From an uncultured Alphaproteobacteria bacterium (lineage in GTDB: Bacteria > Pseudomonadota > Alphaproteobacteria > RF32 > CAG-239): a DNA stretch of 53,646 nt. The stretch lies in the NCBI GenBank assembly GCA_944391445.1, contig CALXTL010000013.1:1-53646 (forward strand), given 5' to 3'. The notes below the pieces were generated by a model that searched no databases, was not told the origin of the DNA, and saw only the letters and a program-made list of their open reading frames with translations. Of this stretch, positions 25,275 to 34,749 are shown one piece after another. The number at the start of each line of letters is the position of its first letter. Position 1 is the stretch's first letter. Made by a program: the position numbers and the translations under genes.

Positions 25275-26213
25275 CTATTCGACATTGCCGAAGGGGTTAA
25301 TTGCTTTTTCATCCGTTGAACGGCGCAAATCAAACAAATTCAGCATGACTGCAGAGACATAAATGGACGAATATGTCCCGACAATCACACCCCACGCAAT
25401 TGTAAACGAGAAGCTGCGCAGTGTATCGCCGCCCCAGATAAACAGCGACAACGAGGCAAACAATGTCGTCAAGCCCGTTAAAATCGTGCGCGAGAAAATG
25501 TCGTTGATACTTTTATTCAAAAGATCATATTGCGGCATTTTTTTATACTTGCGCAGATTTTCGCGAATGCGGTCATAGGTCACCACCGTGTCGTTAACCG
25601 AGTAGCCGGCCAATGTCAAAATAGCGGCAACGGTTGTCAGGCTGAAGTCAAAGTCCAAAAAAGACAGCAAACCGAGCGTGGCAACAATGTCATGAATCAG
25701 GCCGACCATGGCGCCGAGTGCAAACTGCCATTCAAAACGGAACCAGATGTAGGCAGAAATTGCCAAGACGGCAATAATTGAGGCAATGACGCCGTCTTTC
25801 TTCAATTCACCGCCGACTTGCGGTCCAACCAGTTCAACCCGGCGGTATTCATAATCACTGCCCAAAACCTTTTTGATTTCGTTGACGGCGGTCATTTGTT
25901 CTTTTTCATTCATCTCTTTGGCCTGCGCGCGGATCATGACTTCGTTTCCGGTCTCGCCGACGGTTTGAATGTTAATATCTTCAAGCGCAACGTTGTTCAG
26001 CTCTTTGCGGACATTTTCCACGTCAATTTTTTGCTCGGCTTTCAACTCAAGCAAAATGCCGCCTGAAAAGTCAATGCCGTAGTTAAAGCCTTTAATAGCC
26101 ATGCTGGCAATTGAAAAAGCAAGCAGCAATGCCGAAATGGTATAGGTCAGCTTACGAGCTTTCATAAAGTTAATGGTCGTGTCTTTGGTGACCCATTTAA
26201 AAATTTGCATCAT
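25275..26213 (-). CDS. secF: SecF protein-export membrane protein
   Basis: A 312-residue subunit of the SecDF accessory complex, which uses the proton gradient to finish pulling proteins across the membrane. The first helix (about 23-42) is followed by the SecF signature GFNYGIDFSGG, a periplasmic P1-like domain and five more helices (about 140-300) with the conserved SVNDTVVTYDRIRE block. Length is normal. It lies 14 bases after secD and ends at a strong terminator. Confidence 0.96.
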   Translation of the reverse strand: MMQIFKWVTKDTTINFMKARKLTYTISALLLAFSIASMAIKGFNYGIDFSGGILLELKAEQKIDVENVRKELNNVALEDINIQTVGETGNEVMIRAQAKEMNEKEQMTAVNEIKKVLGSDYEYRRVELVGPQVGGELKKDGVIASIIAVLAISAYIWFRFEWQFALGAMVGLIHDIVATLGLLSFLDFDFSLTTVAAILTLAGYSVNDTVVTYDRIRENLRKYKKMPQYDLLNKSINDIFSRTILTGLTTLFASLSLFIWGGDTLRSFSFTIAWGVIVGTYSSIYVSAVMLNLFDLRRSTDEKAINPFGNVE

Positions 26214-26227
26214 CGTAAAAATCCTTC

Positions 26228-27772
26228 CTAAATTGGCAACTTGGTCGGTTTGTATTTATTAAGCCAGGCCGTAATAATCAGTCGGGTAACCGTGACGGAG
26301 GTAAACATCGACGTGGCAATACCGATAGCCAGGGTAACCGCAAAACCTCTGACCGGCCCGGTCCCGAAATAAAACAGAACCAGCGCGGCCGCCAAAGTTG
26401 TCAGATTGGAGTCGACAATTGTATTCCAGGCTTCGGTAAAGCCAGCTTCAGCTGCATCACGGGTGGAACGGCCGTTTTTGACTTCTTCGCGCATACGTTC
26501 AAAAATAAGCACATTCGCGTCAACTGCCATACCGATGGTCAGGATAATACCGGCAATACCGGGCAATGTCAGCGTTGCCCCCATAAAGCTTAATACGCCG
26601 AGCATCAAAAACAGGTTCATAAACACGGAAACAGTTGTAAACACGCCAAACAAACCGTAAGCCGCCACCATAAAGACAACAACCGCAATCAAGCCGATGA
26701 TTGAGGCTGTAATTCCTTCGCGGATGGAGTCCGCGCCCAAGCCGGCGCCGACAGTTCTTTCTTCAAGGACTTCCAGCGGAGCGGGCAGTGCGCCGGATCT
26801 CAGCAGCAGAGCGAGATCATTGGCGGACTTAACCGTAAAGCTGCCGGTAATAATACCGTTGCCGCCGAGAATGGCGCTTTGGATGGTTGGTGCGGAAATA
26901 ACTTCGTTATCCAGTACGATCGCCAGCCGTTCGCCGACATTATCCCGGGTAGCTTCGCCAAATTTTTTGCCTCCGAGCGAATTAAATTTGAAGCTGACAA
27001 CAGCTTGTCCGTCTTGGAAAGAGGGCTGTGCATCAACCAAATTTTCGCCGCCGACGACAGGTTTGCGATGAATAACGTAATATTCACCCATGCTGCCCGA
27101 TACCAATTTTGAAGTGGCGGGCAGTTTGCCGCGCCGTGCTTCGGCGGCGGTTGTGCGGCTGTCAACCAGATGGAAAGACATCTTGGCCGTTTTGCCGAGC
27201 AAAGTTTTCACATATTCCGGATTTTGCAGACCGGGCAATTGGACAACAATGCGGTCGCTTCCCTGACTTTGAATCACGGGTTCTTTGGTGCCGAGTTCGT
27301 CAATACGCCGGCGGACAATTTCAATTGACTGATCAACAATTTTCAGCTTGAGTTTGTTCAGCTCAACCTCGGAATAGGCAATTTCCAGTGTGCCGTCATC
27401 ACTTTCGGTCACAACAATGCCGCTGTCTATTTTCCGAAACAAATTAGCTGCTTTGGCCCGGGCATTGGCATTTTCGATTTTGACATTGACGGAAGTCGGC
27501 GTTGTCCGGATATTTTGATAACGGATGCGGTTTTCGCGCAAAGCCGAGCGGGCGGAATCTTCAATTGACCCCATCCGTTCTTTAATAACTTCGTCAATCT
27601 TAACTTCCAACAGCAGGTTGGAACCGCCTTGCAGATCAAGGCCGAGGTTGACCGGCTGCCACCATGAGGGCAGGGCCGACTTATTGCTGATCACATTTGG
27701 AACAGCAAAAAAGATACCGAGCAGACAAATGGCTATGATAACCATCACCCGGGATTTAGACAGCTTATACAT
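26228..27772 (-). CDS. secD: SecD protein-export membrane protein
   Basis: A 514-residue partner of SecF. It has an N-terminal helix (about 9-28), then LGLDLQGGSNLLLEV, the large periplasmic P1 domain, and five helices from about 340 with VDANVLIFERMREE (about 432-445), the conserved proton-path segment. Shorter than the 615-residue E. coli protein but normal for alphaproteobacteria. Middle gene of yajC-secD-secF, with 17 bases to yajC. Confidence 0.96.
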   Translation of the reverse strand: MYKLSKSRVMVIIAICLLGIFFAVPNVISNKSALPSWWQPVNLGLDLQGGSNLLLEVKIDEVIKERMGSIEDSARSALRENRIRYQNIRTTPTSVNVKIENANARAKAANLFRKIDSGIVVTESDDGTLEIAYSEVELNKLKLKIVDQSIEIVRRRIDELGTKEPVIQSQGSDRIVVQLPGLQNPEYVKTLLGKTAKMSFHLVDSRTTAAEARRGKLPATSKLVSGSMGEYYVIHRKPVVGGENLVDAQPSFQDGQAVVSFKFNSLGGKKFGEATRDNVGERLAIVLDNEVISAPTIQSAILGGNGIITGSFTVKSANDLALLLRSGALPAPLEVLEERTVGAGLGADSIREGITASIIGLIAVVVFMVAAYGLFGVFTTVSVFMNLFLMLGVLSFMGATLTLPGIAGIILTIGMAVDANVLIFERMREEVKNGRSTRDAAEAGFTEAWNTIVDSNLTTLAAALVLFYFGTGPVRGFAVTLAIGIATSMFTSVTVTRLIITAWLNKYKPTKLPI

Positions 27773-27789
27773 TTTGTGTAATCCTTTGT

Positions 27790-28164
27790 TTATTTGGATT
27801 TTTTGTTGGTGTTGGCAATTTTGGCCTTTTTAGCTTCAATCGCGGCTTTGTCTTCAGGCAGGATAACATCGCGCACTGTGCCGCGATTAACTTTAACCAC
27901 GACATTGTCGGCAATCTCCACACTCAGATCAATCGGATCCGACGCGTCAATGACTTTGGCATAAACGCCGCCGCCGGTAACAACCGTATCGCCTTTTTTG
28001 ACCGCAGCCACCATGGCCTCGTGTTGTTTGATCCTTTTTTGTTGCGGACGGATCAAAAAGAAATAAAATACGGCAAAAATCAGAATAAGCTGCAAAACCA
28101 TGCCGGTGGTGCTGCCGGTTTGGGCAGCGGCTTCGGTCTGGGCAAATGCCGGACTGACAAACAT
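27790..28164 (-). CDS. yajC: YajC preprotein translocase subunit
   Basis: A 124-residue small membrane protein associated with SecDF. One helix (about 21-40) is followed by the family signature FFLIRPQQKRIKQHEAMVAAVKKGD and a small KOW-like domain (DTVVTGGGVYAKV). First gene of the operon; a 204-base divergent gap separates it from the YcgN-like gene. Confidence 0.95.
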   Translation of the reverse strand: MFVSPAFAQTEAAAQTGSTTGMVLQLILIFAVFYFFLIRPQQKRIKQHEAMVAAVKKGDTVVTGGGVYAKVIDASDPIDLSVEIADNVVVKVNRGTVRDVILPEDKAAIEAKKAKIANTNKKSK

Positions 28165-28368
28165 TTTTTTCTCCTTAAAAATTAACCGTTATGCACTATA
28201 TATCACTTTCTCCTGCTTATATAGGGCAAAATTTATTATTTCACAAGTTTTTTCTTTTAAGTCTCTGCCGCCGGATTAACAAAAAATGTTGTATATCAAC
28301 GCCGATTGTGATATAAGAGATGACATCTTGCGAGAATTATTGTGATGTATAATTAAAATTTAGGAATT

Positions 28369-28824
28369 ATGAAAAAAGAAAAAACTCTTGAAAAAGAATT
28401 TTGGAAAAAAAAACCTCTCCACAAATTGAATAAAAGAGAATGGGAGGCCTTATGCGCCCACTGCGGCCGCTGCTGTCTGAACAAATATAGTGCTGGCGGA
28501 TTAACAATTTTCATCAACACCTATTGTCGGCATTTATCGCCTTCCGATGGCACCTGCAGGATATATAACCGGCGCCTGCAAAACGCTGGCTGCGTTAAGG
28601 TGGATATGCAGTTGATTCGTACCCAGCCGGATCTTTTGCCGGATGACTGCGCCTATAAGCTTTTGGCCCAGGGGCAGGATTTACCGGCATGGCATCCGTT
28701 GGTCAGCGGCAATCCGGAAACGGTGCATTTGGCCGGCAAGTCGGTTCGTAGTCTGCCTGTATGTTCGGAAGACTGTGTTTTCGCCCATCCGGAGCAATGT
28801 TTGTTTACGACTCAAAAACGCTGA
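28369..28824 (+). CDS. YcgN-type cysteine-cluster protein (UPF0260)
   Basis: A 151-residue protein of a widely kept but uncharacterised family. The marker EWEALCAHCGRCC (24-36, cysteines at 29, 32, 35 and 36), further cysteines in the rest, and KSVRSLPVCSEDCVF towards the end match YcgN. The cysteine pattern suggests a metal or Fe-S site. The gene has its own promoter region (TATAAT at 28348, without a clear -35) and its own terminator. Confidence 0.88.
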   Translation: MKKEKTLEKEFWKKKPLHKLNKREWEALCAHCGRCCLNKYSAGGLTIFINTYCRHLSPSDGTCRIYNRRLQNAGCVKVDMQLIRTQPDLLPDDCAYKLLAQGQDLPAWHPLVSGNPETVHLAGKSVRSLPVCSEDCVFAHPEQCLFTTQKR

Positions 28825-28841
28825 AGGCTCTTTAGCATGTT

Positions 28842-28871
28842 CCGTTCAACCAAAAGGTTGAACGGTTTTTT
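28842..28871. terminator. Terminator between the YcgN-like and NlpD-like genes
   Basis: A perfect 10-bp stem (CCGTTCAACC, AAAA, GGTTGAACGG) with six T following on the plus strand and an A-rich flank before it. It sits between two convergent genes and overlaps the stop of the minus-strand gene by two bases. Confidence 0.85.
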
Positions 28872-29787
28872 ATTGCAAATAGTTAAGCGGATTAACGGCT
28901 TTTTTGCCGGCGCGGATTTCAAAATGCAGTTGCGGCGAATTAACCCCTCCTGTGCTGCCGACGGTTGCAATTTTCTCGCCTTTGCGAACTTTTTGTCCTT
29001 TTTTGACCAGCAGCCTGTCATTATGGGCATAAGCCGTAATCCACCCGCCTGAATGTTTAAGCAAAATCAAGTTGCCAAAACCTTTGAGCTCATTGCCGGC
29101 ATAAGCAATGGTGCCGGCATCGGCGGCTTTAACCGTGGTGCCGAGAGGCGCTTTGATATTAATACCGTCATTATTGCGGCCTTTGGCAATCACGCCGAAT
29201 TTGGAAATAACCTTTCCTCTGACCGGCCAGGAGAATTTGCTGTTGCGTTTTTTGACCGTGGTGTTGTAGGAAATAGCTTTACGATACGTTTTTTTCTGAC
29301 TTTTGGCTTTCCAGGATGAAGTCTTTTTAGGGGCTGCGGCGTTGGCGACATAGTGCGTTGCTTTTTGTTTGGTGACCACGCTGTCGGGCAGCAGCAGCTT
29401 TTGGCCGATAGCCAGCGAATAAGGCGCAGACAGATTATTGACATGGCTGAGCGAACGCATATCAACATTATATCTTTTGGAGATATTATAGAGGGTATCG
29501 CCTTTAGCCACAATATGATAGCGGGCATCCGGCATCTTCAGCACCTGCCCGATACGCAGGCCGTAAGGCGGGCGCATATTGTTGATTTCGATTAACTCGC
29601 GGATTGGCACGTCATAACGCCGGGCAATGCTGTATAAGGTGTCGCCTTTGCGCACGGTCACATAATCCGGGGTTGTGCCCCACCAGCTCTCCAGATTGTA
29701 ATTGAGCAGAGGAATCCGCCCCGACGAGCAGCCGGAGGTCATAAAAACCAGCAGTAAAGCCGCTAAAAATGTTTTGTATCCGCTCAT
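28870..29787 (-). CDS. nlpD: NlpD-like LysM/M23 lipoprotein, probably a non-catalytic amidase activator
   Basis: A 305-residue lipoprotein with lipobox TSGC (C20). Two LysM peptidoglycan-binding modules cover about 41-86 and 88-134 (both with KGDTLY-I), then a basic linker and an M23/LytM domain (about 188-303). The metal-binding motif HxxxD is changed: GRNNDGINI replaces the usual GxHxGxDI, while the later LHFEIR remains. As in NlpD and EnvC this points to a protein that activates cell-wall amidases during division rather than cutting itself. No pcm or rpoS gene is beside it, so the nlpD name is by domain layout. Confidence 0.85.
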   Translation of the reverse strand: MSGYKTFLAALLLVFMTSGCSSGRIPLLNYNLESWWGTTPDYVTVRKGDTLYSIARRYDVPIRELIEINNMRPPYGLRIGQVLKMPDARYHIVAKGDTLYNISKRYNVDMRSLSHVNNLSAPYSLAIGQKLLLPDSVVTKQKATHYVANAAAPKKTSSWKAKSQKKTYRKAISYNTTVKKRNSKFSWPVRGKVISKFGVIAKGRNNDGINIKAPLGTTVKAADAGTIAYAGNELKGFGNLILLKHSGGWITAYAHNDRLLVKKGQKVRKGEKIATVGSTGGVNSPQLHFEIRAGKKAVNPLNYLQ

Positions 29788-29812
29788 AATTCAAGAGCCT
29801 AACACGGACAAA

Positions 29813-30853
29813 TTAATTTTTTGTTACTCCGAGAACATTTCCTCTGTTGTCGGAAGAGACAACGCCATATTCGCGATGTTTAAGCGCCATATTGATATGC
29901 CGTTTGACTCTGGCCAGCATACCGTCATAAGTATCGCTGAAGTTTTTGCGGTTGGTATAGGTAACAACAATCATCTGCGCATTATATTCGTCAACCCGAA
30001 GCGTTTTAATGGCGGCTACCGATTCTTGCAAAATTTTAAAAGCGATTGAGGCTGCCGTTTCTCGGTTTGTTCCGTTCAGAACCAGCATCATTTTGGTTTT
30101 TTCCACACGGCCGATGATGGCATTGGGTGTCAGATTGGTAAAACACACGCCGCTGACGATTTTGAGCATTTTGTCGGCCGTTTCAAAATCAATGCCTTTG
30201 CTGATAAAGTCATACAAATCTCGTAATTCTATGACAATGCACGAAAATTCGCGATTATAGCGCTGCGCCAGCTGAAAGTCGTGTTCAAAACGATCCAAAA
30301 TGGTTGTTTCATTGAGTGTATTGGTTAAAAGGTCGCGATTTTCAAAACGCGATAAATTTTCTCGCCAGGCACGTGCTTCCGAAACATCTTTGCACAAAAA
30401 ACTGATGCCCTCGCACTCAAGAATTTCATTCAGAAGCGGGCGTTGCCGGCACATCATCAGCTGCTTTTGTCCGTCTTTGCGCACCAAAATTCCCTGGCTG
30501 TTGAGAGTGGCCTGATGGCGGTACATTTTATTAAGCGAGGCATTAAGCGCGTCTCGATTCGCTTTTTTGTCTTCAAACAAAGTTCCGAAAACCGATTTGC
30601 CGAGCAACTCTTGCGGCAGATATCCCAGACTGTCGGCACCGTTTTCATTGATAAAAGTGATATTAAATTCTTTGTCAATTTTGAAATAGACATCGCCGTT
30701 GGTTGTCTGAGGCGTACTTTGCTGGGTATCGTTTTCTTTGATAAGCTCTTTAAGATTGCGGCTGGTTTGCCGCAGCCGGTTGCGCAACAGCAAAAGGGCT
30801 GCAATCAGCAGCATATTTAAGACAGCAGAAACAATAAGTCCCCATATCATCAA
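29813..30853 (-). CDS. Membrane protein with PAS domain and degenerate GGDEF-fold domain
   Basis: A 346-residue protein: one membrane helix (about 4-23), a PAS sensor domain (about 50-165, with INENGADSLGYLPQELLGKS) and a GGDEF-type cyclase fold (about 175-335, starting RDLLTNTLNETTILDRFE). The active-site GG(D/E)EF is absent: the expected position reads GRVEKTKMMLVL. It is therefore unlikely to make cyclic di-GMP; it may sense a signal or act as a binding partner. Single gene, divergent from sufB across 127 bases. Confidence 0.85.
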   Translation of the reverse strand: MMIWGLIVSAVLNMLLIAALLLLRNRLRQTSRNLKELIKENDTQQSTPQTTNGDVYFKIDKEFNITFINENGADSLGYLPQELLGKSVFGTLFEDKKANRDALNASLNKMYRHQATLNSQGILVRKDGQKQLMMCRQRPLLNEILECEGISFLCKDVSEARAWRENLSRFENRDLLTNTLNETTILDRFEHDFQLAQRYNREFSCIVIELRDLYDFISKGIDFETADKMLKIVSGVCFTNLTPNAIIGRVEKTKMMLVLNGTNRETAASIAFKILQESVAAIKTLRVDEYNAQMIVVTYTNRKNFSDTYDGMLARVKRHINMALKHREYGVVSSDNRGNVLGVTKN

Positions 30854-30980
30854 TTAATTCTCCGCAAAAGACAAATCATTTACCTTTCAGCATAGACGGC
30901 CAAAAGCTAAAATAAGGTTAAATAGAGGTTGCATTTTGTCAAAAAAAACACTAGTTTTATGGCAGCAAAAAGGAATGAAT

Positions 30981-32426
30981 ATGAATAAAATTACCGAGAT
31001 AGCCGATGAGTCGGGCGACAAATACAAATACGGTTTTGTCACCGATATTGAAGCAGAGACTGTCCCCAAAGGGCTGAATGCGGATATCATCCGCCTGATC
31101 TCGGCCAAAAAAGGCGAGCCGGAGTGGCTGCTGGACTGGCGGCTCAAGGCTTTTGAATTTTGGCAGGGAATGACAGAGCCGACATGGGCCAAACTGAAAT
31201 ACGACAAGATCGATTATCAGGATTTGTACTATTATTCCGCGCCCAAGCAAAAAAAAGCGCCGAAAAGTTTGGCAGAAGTGGATAAAAACCTGCTTGAAAC
31301 ATATGATAAACTCGGTATTCCCCTGAAAGAACAGGAGGCTCTGGCTGGCGTCGTTGCGGTGGATGCCGTGTTTGACAGTGTTTCCGTAGCCACCACCTAT
31401 CGTGCAAAACTCGCAGAAAAGGGGGTTATTTTCTGCTCAATATCAGAGGCCGTTCGCGAGCATCCTGATCTTGTCCGCCGCTATTTGGGCTCGGTTGTGC
31501 CATATACGGATAATTTTTTTGCTTGTCTGAATTCGGCAGTGTTTACGGACGGTTCCTTTGTTTATATTCCCAAAGGCGTGCGCTGCCCGATGGAGCTTTC
31601 CACCTATTTTCGCATCAATGCGCGCAATACCGGGCAGTTTGAACGCACACTGATTATTGCCGATGAGGACAGCTATGTCTCTTATCTTGAAGGCTGTACC
31701 GCGCCGCAGCGGGATGAAAACCAGCTCCATGCCGCCATTGTTGAGATTGTGGTGCTGCAAAATGCCGAAGTCAAATACTCAACCGTGCAGAACTGGTATC
31801 CCGGAGATAAGGACGGCAAAGGCGGCGTCTACAATTTTGTAACCAAGCGGGCGGCCTGTCGCGGCAATGATTCCAAAGTTTCATGGACTCAGGTTGAAAC
31901 GGGCTCGGCTGTCACCTGGAAATATCCTTCGTGTATTCTGCAGGGAGACCGCTCCGTTGGCGAGTTTTATTCCGTAGCCGTCACCAATAACTATCAGCAG
32001 GCTGACACCGGTACCAAAATGATCCACCTCGGGCGCGACACCACCTCAAAAATTATATCCAAAGGCATTTCTGCCGGCTTTTCCAATCAGACATACCGCG
32101 GTCTGGTCAAGATCGGTCCCGGCGCAGTCAATGCGCGCAATTATTCGCAGTGTGACAGCTTATTAATTGGGCAAAATTGCGGTTCGCACACCGTCCCCTA
32201 TATTGAAAACCGCAACAAAACAGCCAAAATTGAGCATGAGGCCACCACCTCCAAAATCAGCGACGAGCAGTTATTCTACTGTCAGAGCCGCGGTATCGGC
32301 GAGGAAGAGGCGGTCAGTCTGATTGTTAACGGTTTTTGTAAAGAAGTCATGCAGCACCTGCCGATGGAATTTGCCATCGAGGCGGCCAAACTTATTAATA
32401 TTTCACTGGAAGGAAGTGTCGGATAA
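30981..32426 (+). CDS. sufB: SufB Fe-S cluster scaffold subunit
   Basis: A 481-residue core scaffold of the SUF pathway, which forms the SufBC2D complex and carries the nascent cluster. Family blocks are clear: [30 protein letters not shown] and [12 protein letters not shown] near the C-terminus. The frame is open back to 30936, but I use the ATG at 30981, which has AAAAGGA seven bases upstream and begins at the family's usual N-terminus. First gene of the long suf operon; no iscR-type regulator gene precedes it in the window. Confidence 0.96.
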   Translation: MNKITEIADESGDKYKYGFVTDIEAETVPKGLNADIIRLISAKKGEPEWLLDWRLKAFEFWQGMTEPTWAKLKYDKIDYQDLYYYSAPKQKKAPKSLAEVDKNLLETYDKLGIPLKEQEALAGVVAVDAVFDSVSVATTYRAKLAEKGVIFCSISEAVREHPDLVRRYLGSVVPYTDNFFACLNSAVFTDGSFVYIPKGVRCPMELSTYFRINARNTGQFERTLIIADEDSYVSYLEGCTAPQRDENQLHAAIVEIVVLQNAEVKYSTVQNWYPGDKDGKGGVYNFVTKRAACRGNDSKVSWTQVETGSAVTWKYPSCILQGDRSVGEFYSVAVTNNYQQADTGTKMIHLGRDTTSKIISKGISAGFSNQTYRGLVKIGPGAVNARNYSQCDSLLIGQNCGSHTVPYIENRNKTAKIEHEATTSKISDEQLFYCQSRGIGEEEAVSLIVNGFCKEVMQHLPMEFAIEAAKLINISLEGSVG

Positions 32427-32713
32427 TGGTTAACCCCGTTTTAAAAAGAGCCCTTGAGAGCTGGGGCGAACAGGCTCAGATGATGATGGTCGTCGAAGAA
32501 ATGTCGGAATTGATGAAAGAGATATTGAAAAACGTCAACCGCAAAAAAGATAATATTGCAGAAATTATTGAAGAAACGGCGGATGTAGAAATAATGCTTG
32601 AACAGCTCAAAGAAAATTATCATATTGCCGAAAAGGTTGAGGCTTATAAGGCCGAAAAGATTAAACTGATAGAGCGCCGGCTCGACGACTGGGACAAAAC
32701 ACACGCCGCCTGA
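32426..32713 (+). CDS. MazG-like NTP pyrophosphohydrolase-type small protein inside the suf operon
   Basis: A 95-residue all-helical protein. The pattern E24-E25-xx-E28 followed by E50-TA-D53 matches the EExxE/ExxD metal site of MazG-like all-alpha pyrophosphatases, which remove pyrophosphate from nucleotides. Its ATG overlaps the sufB stop (TAATG) and sufC follows in 12 bases, so it is firmly within the operon. It is not a known SUF part. It could clean up damaged nucleotides or simply be carried along. Confidence 0.72.
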   Translation: MVNPVLKRALESWGEQAQMMMVVEEMSELMKEILKNVNRKKDNIAEIIEETADVEIMLEQLKENYHIAEKVEAYKAEKIKLIERRLDDWDKTHAA

Positions 32714-32725
32714 TAAGGAAAAAAG

Positions 32726-33484
32726 ATGACCACACCGCTACTTGAAATAGAAGATTTACATGCCCGCGTCTGCGACAAAGAGATTGTCAAAGGCTTTAAC
32801 CTGACAATCAACGAAGGCGAGGTGCACGCCATTATGGGGCCAAACGGCGCCGGCAAGTCTACTTTATCGAATATTCTTTGTGGCAAACCGGGCTATGAAG
32901 TCACTTCAGGTTCGGTACGGTTTAAGGGAAAAGACTTACTGGCGATGTCGCCGGAAGAACGCGCCCGCGAGGGAATTTTTCTGGCCATGCAATATCCGGT
33001 GGAGATTCCGGGTGTTCCGGTGACAACCTTTTTGAAACACGCGGTCAACGCCGTGCGCAAACATCGTGGCGAACCGGAGCTTGATACCATGGAATTTATC
33101 AAAATGGTACGAGAAGAAGGGTATAAGTTCAAGTTGGATGCAGAGATGATCAAACGGCCGGTAAACGTTGGTTTTTCCGGCGGCGAGAAAAAACGTCTGG
33201 AAGTTTTGCAGATGGCAATCTTAAAACCGGACTTCGCCATTTTGGATGAGGCCGATTCGGGGTTGGATATTGATGCGCTCAAGCTGGTTGCTGATGGTGT
33301 CAATACATTGCGAGATGGTCATCGTGCCATGCTGATTATCACGCATTTTCAAAGATTGCTCAGTCATGTTGTGCCGGATTTTGTACATGTCTATGCCAAT
33401 GGGCATATTGTCAAATCCGGCGGCAAAGAACTGGCGCGTGAGCTGGAAGAAAAAGGCTATGCCGAATTTGAGAAAGAAGCTTAA
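32726..33484 (+). CDS. sufC: SufC Fe-S assembly ATPase
   Basis: A 252-residue ABC-type ATPase that powers SufBC2D. Walker A GPNGAGKST (38-46), the signature SGGEKKR, Walker B FAILDEADSGLD and a switch histidine in IITHF are intact. Soluble, normal length. sufD follows with no gap. Confidence 0.97.
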   Translation: MTTPLLEIEDLHARVCDKEIVKGFNLTINEGEVHAIMGPNGAGKSTLSNILCGKPGYEVTSGSVRFKGKDLLAMSPEERAREGIFLAMQYPVEIPGVPVTTFLKHAVNAVRKHRGEPELDTMEFIKMVREEGYKFKLDAEMIKRPVNVGFSGGEKKRLEVLQMAILKPDFAILDEADSGLDIDALKLVADGVNTLRDGHRAMLIITHFQRLLSHVVPDFVHVYANGHIVKSGGKELARELEEKGYAEFEKEA

Positions 33485-34732
33485 ATGTCCGGTCTTTTGC
33501 AACATATAAACTTTCCCGGAGAAGAAATTCCGTGGCTGCGGGATATGCGCTGCCGCGCCGCAGCGGCTTTTGCCTCGGCCGGCGTGCCGACAGCGAAAGT
33601 CGAGGCCTGGAAATATACCAAGCCGCGCGGGCTCAACACCAATGATTTTGTTGTTTCCCTGCCGAGCTCTCAGCTGACGAAAGTCAAACCGAAACTGCCT
33701 TTTGAAGCCTACACCATCTATTTTGAAAATGGCATTTTCAACCCGGCGCTGAGCAACCTGCCGCAGGGGGTTGAGGTTTTGCCGTTGATTGAGGCTCTGA
33801 TGTTTCGTCCGGAGATAAGACCTTTGGTTAACGCCGAAACGGATTTTGCTGCTTACCCTTTTGCCGCGTTGAACACGGCATATTTGAACGAAGGCGTTTT
33901 TATCCGTATTGACTCCCGCGTTGAGCTCAAAAAAAAGCTGGCAATCATTTATCACACCGATGCCGCCGGCCGGAATTTGCTGTGCAATCTGCACAATTTG
34001 GTGATATTGGAAGAAGGAGCCTCGGCAGAGCTGGTGGAATACTATTGTTATGACGGGGAGCTCAAGTCCCGCTATCTGACCAATGTCGTCAATGAATTTT
34101 ACCTGCGCCGCGGGGCTTTTCTGCATCATTACAAAGTACAAAACGAGGCATTTAAGGCGGCGCACATTGCTCTGAATTTGGTAGATGTTGCAAAAGATGG
34201 CGGGTATTGCGCTTTCTGTCTGCAGAAAGGAGCCGACATTGCCCGCAATGAGACCCGCGTCCGCTTAAAAGATGAAGGAGCATCGGCGGAGGTTGATGCC
34301 GTCTATGTTATGAATGGCTGGGCCACACTGGATACCACCACCGATATTGAGCATTTAGCGCCTTGTACCGTATCGCACCAGTTGGTCAAAGGCGTTGTCG
34401 GTGGCAATGCCAAAGGTGTCTTCCAGGGGAAAATCCATATTGCGCCGGGTGCCGTCCGAACCGAAGGGACACAACTTCACAAAGCACTGTTGCTGACAGA
34501 TGCGGCTGAAGTTGATGTTAAGCCGGAACTCGAAATTTTTGCCGATGATGTCAAATGCTCGCATGGGGCGGCCAGCGGCGAGCTGGATGAAGAACAGCTT
34601 TTTTATATGCGCTCACGCGGTATAGGGGAAGGAGAAGCAAGACAATTATTGATAGACGCCTATCTGGACGATGCTATATCCAAAATTGAGGATGAAAATA
34701 TTGCCCGTTGGATTACATTAGAAGCAAAATAA
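33485..34732 (+). CDS. sufD: SufD Fe-S assembly subunit
   Basis: A 415-residue beta-helix partner of SufB in the SufBC2D scaffold. The C-terminal block CSHGAASGELDEEQLFYMRSRG, conserved between SufD and SufB, is present. Normal length. Located between sufC and sufS, as in many SUF operons. Confidence 0.94.
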   Translation: MSGLLQHINFPGEEIPWLRDMRCRAAAAFASAGVPTAKVEAWKYTKPRGLNTNDFVVSLPSSQLTKVKPKLPFEAYTIYFENGIFNPALSNLPQGVEVLPLIEALMFRPEIRPLVNAETDFAAYPFAALNTAYLNEGVFIRIDSRVELKKKLAIIYHTDAAGRNLLCNLHNLVILEEGASAELVEYYCYDGELKSRYLTNVVNEFYLRRGAFLHHYKVQNEAFKAAHIALNLVDVAKDGGYCAFCLQKGADIARNETRVRLKDEGASAEVDAVYVMNGWATLDTTTDIEHLAPCTVSHQLVKGVVGGNAKGVFQGKIHIAPGAVRTEGTQLHKALLLTDAAEVDVKPELEIFADDVKCSHGAASGELDEEQLFYMRSRGIGEGEARQLLIDAYLDDAISKIEDENIARWITLEAK

Positions 34733-34749
34733 TTTTGCCGGAGGAACAA

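Noticed and set aside
30936..30980. Upstream start for SufB
   Set aside because: No ribosome-binding site there, whereas AAAAGGA is ideally spaced for the ATG at 30981.
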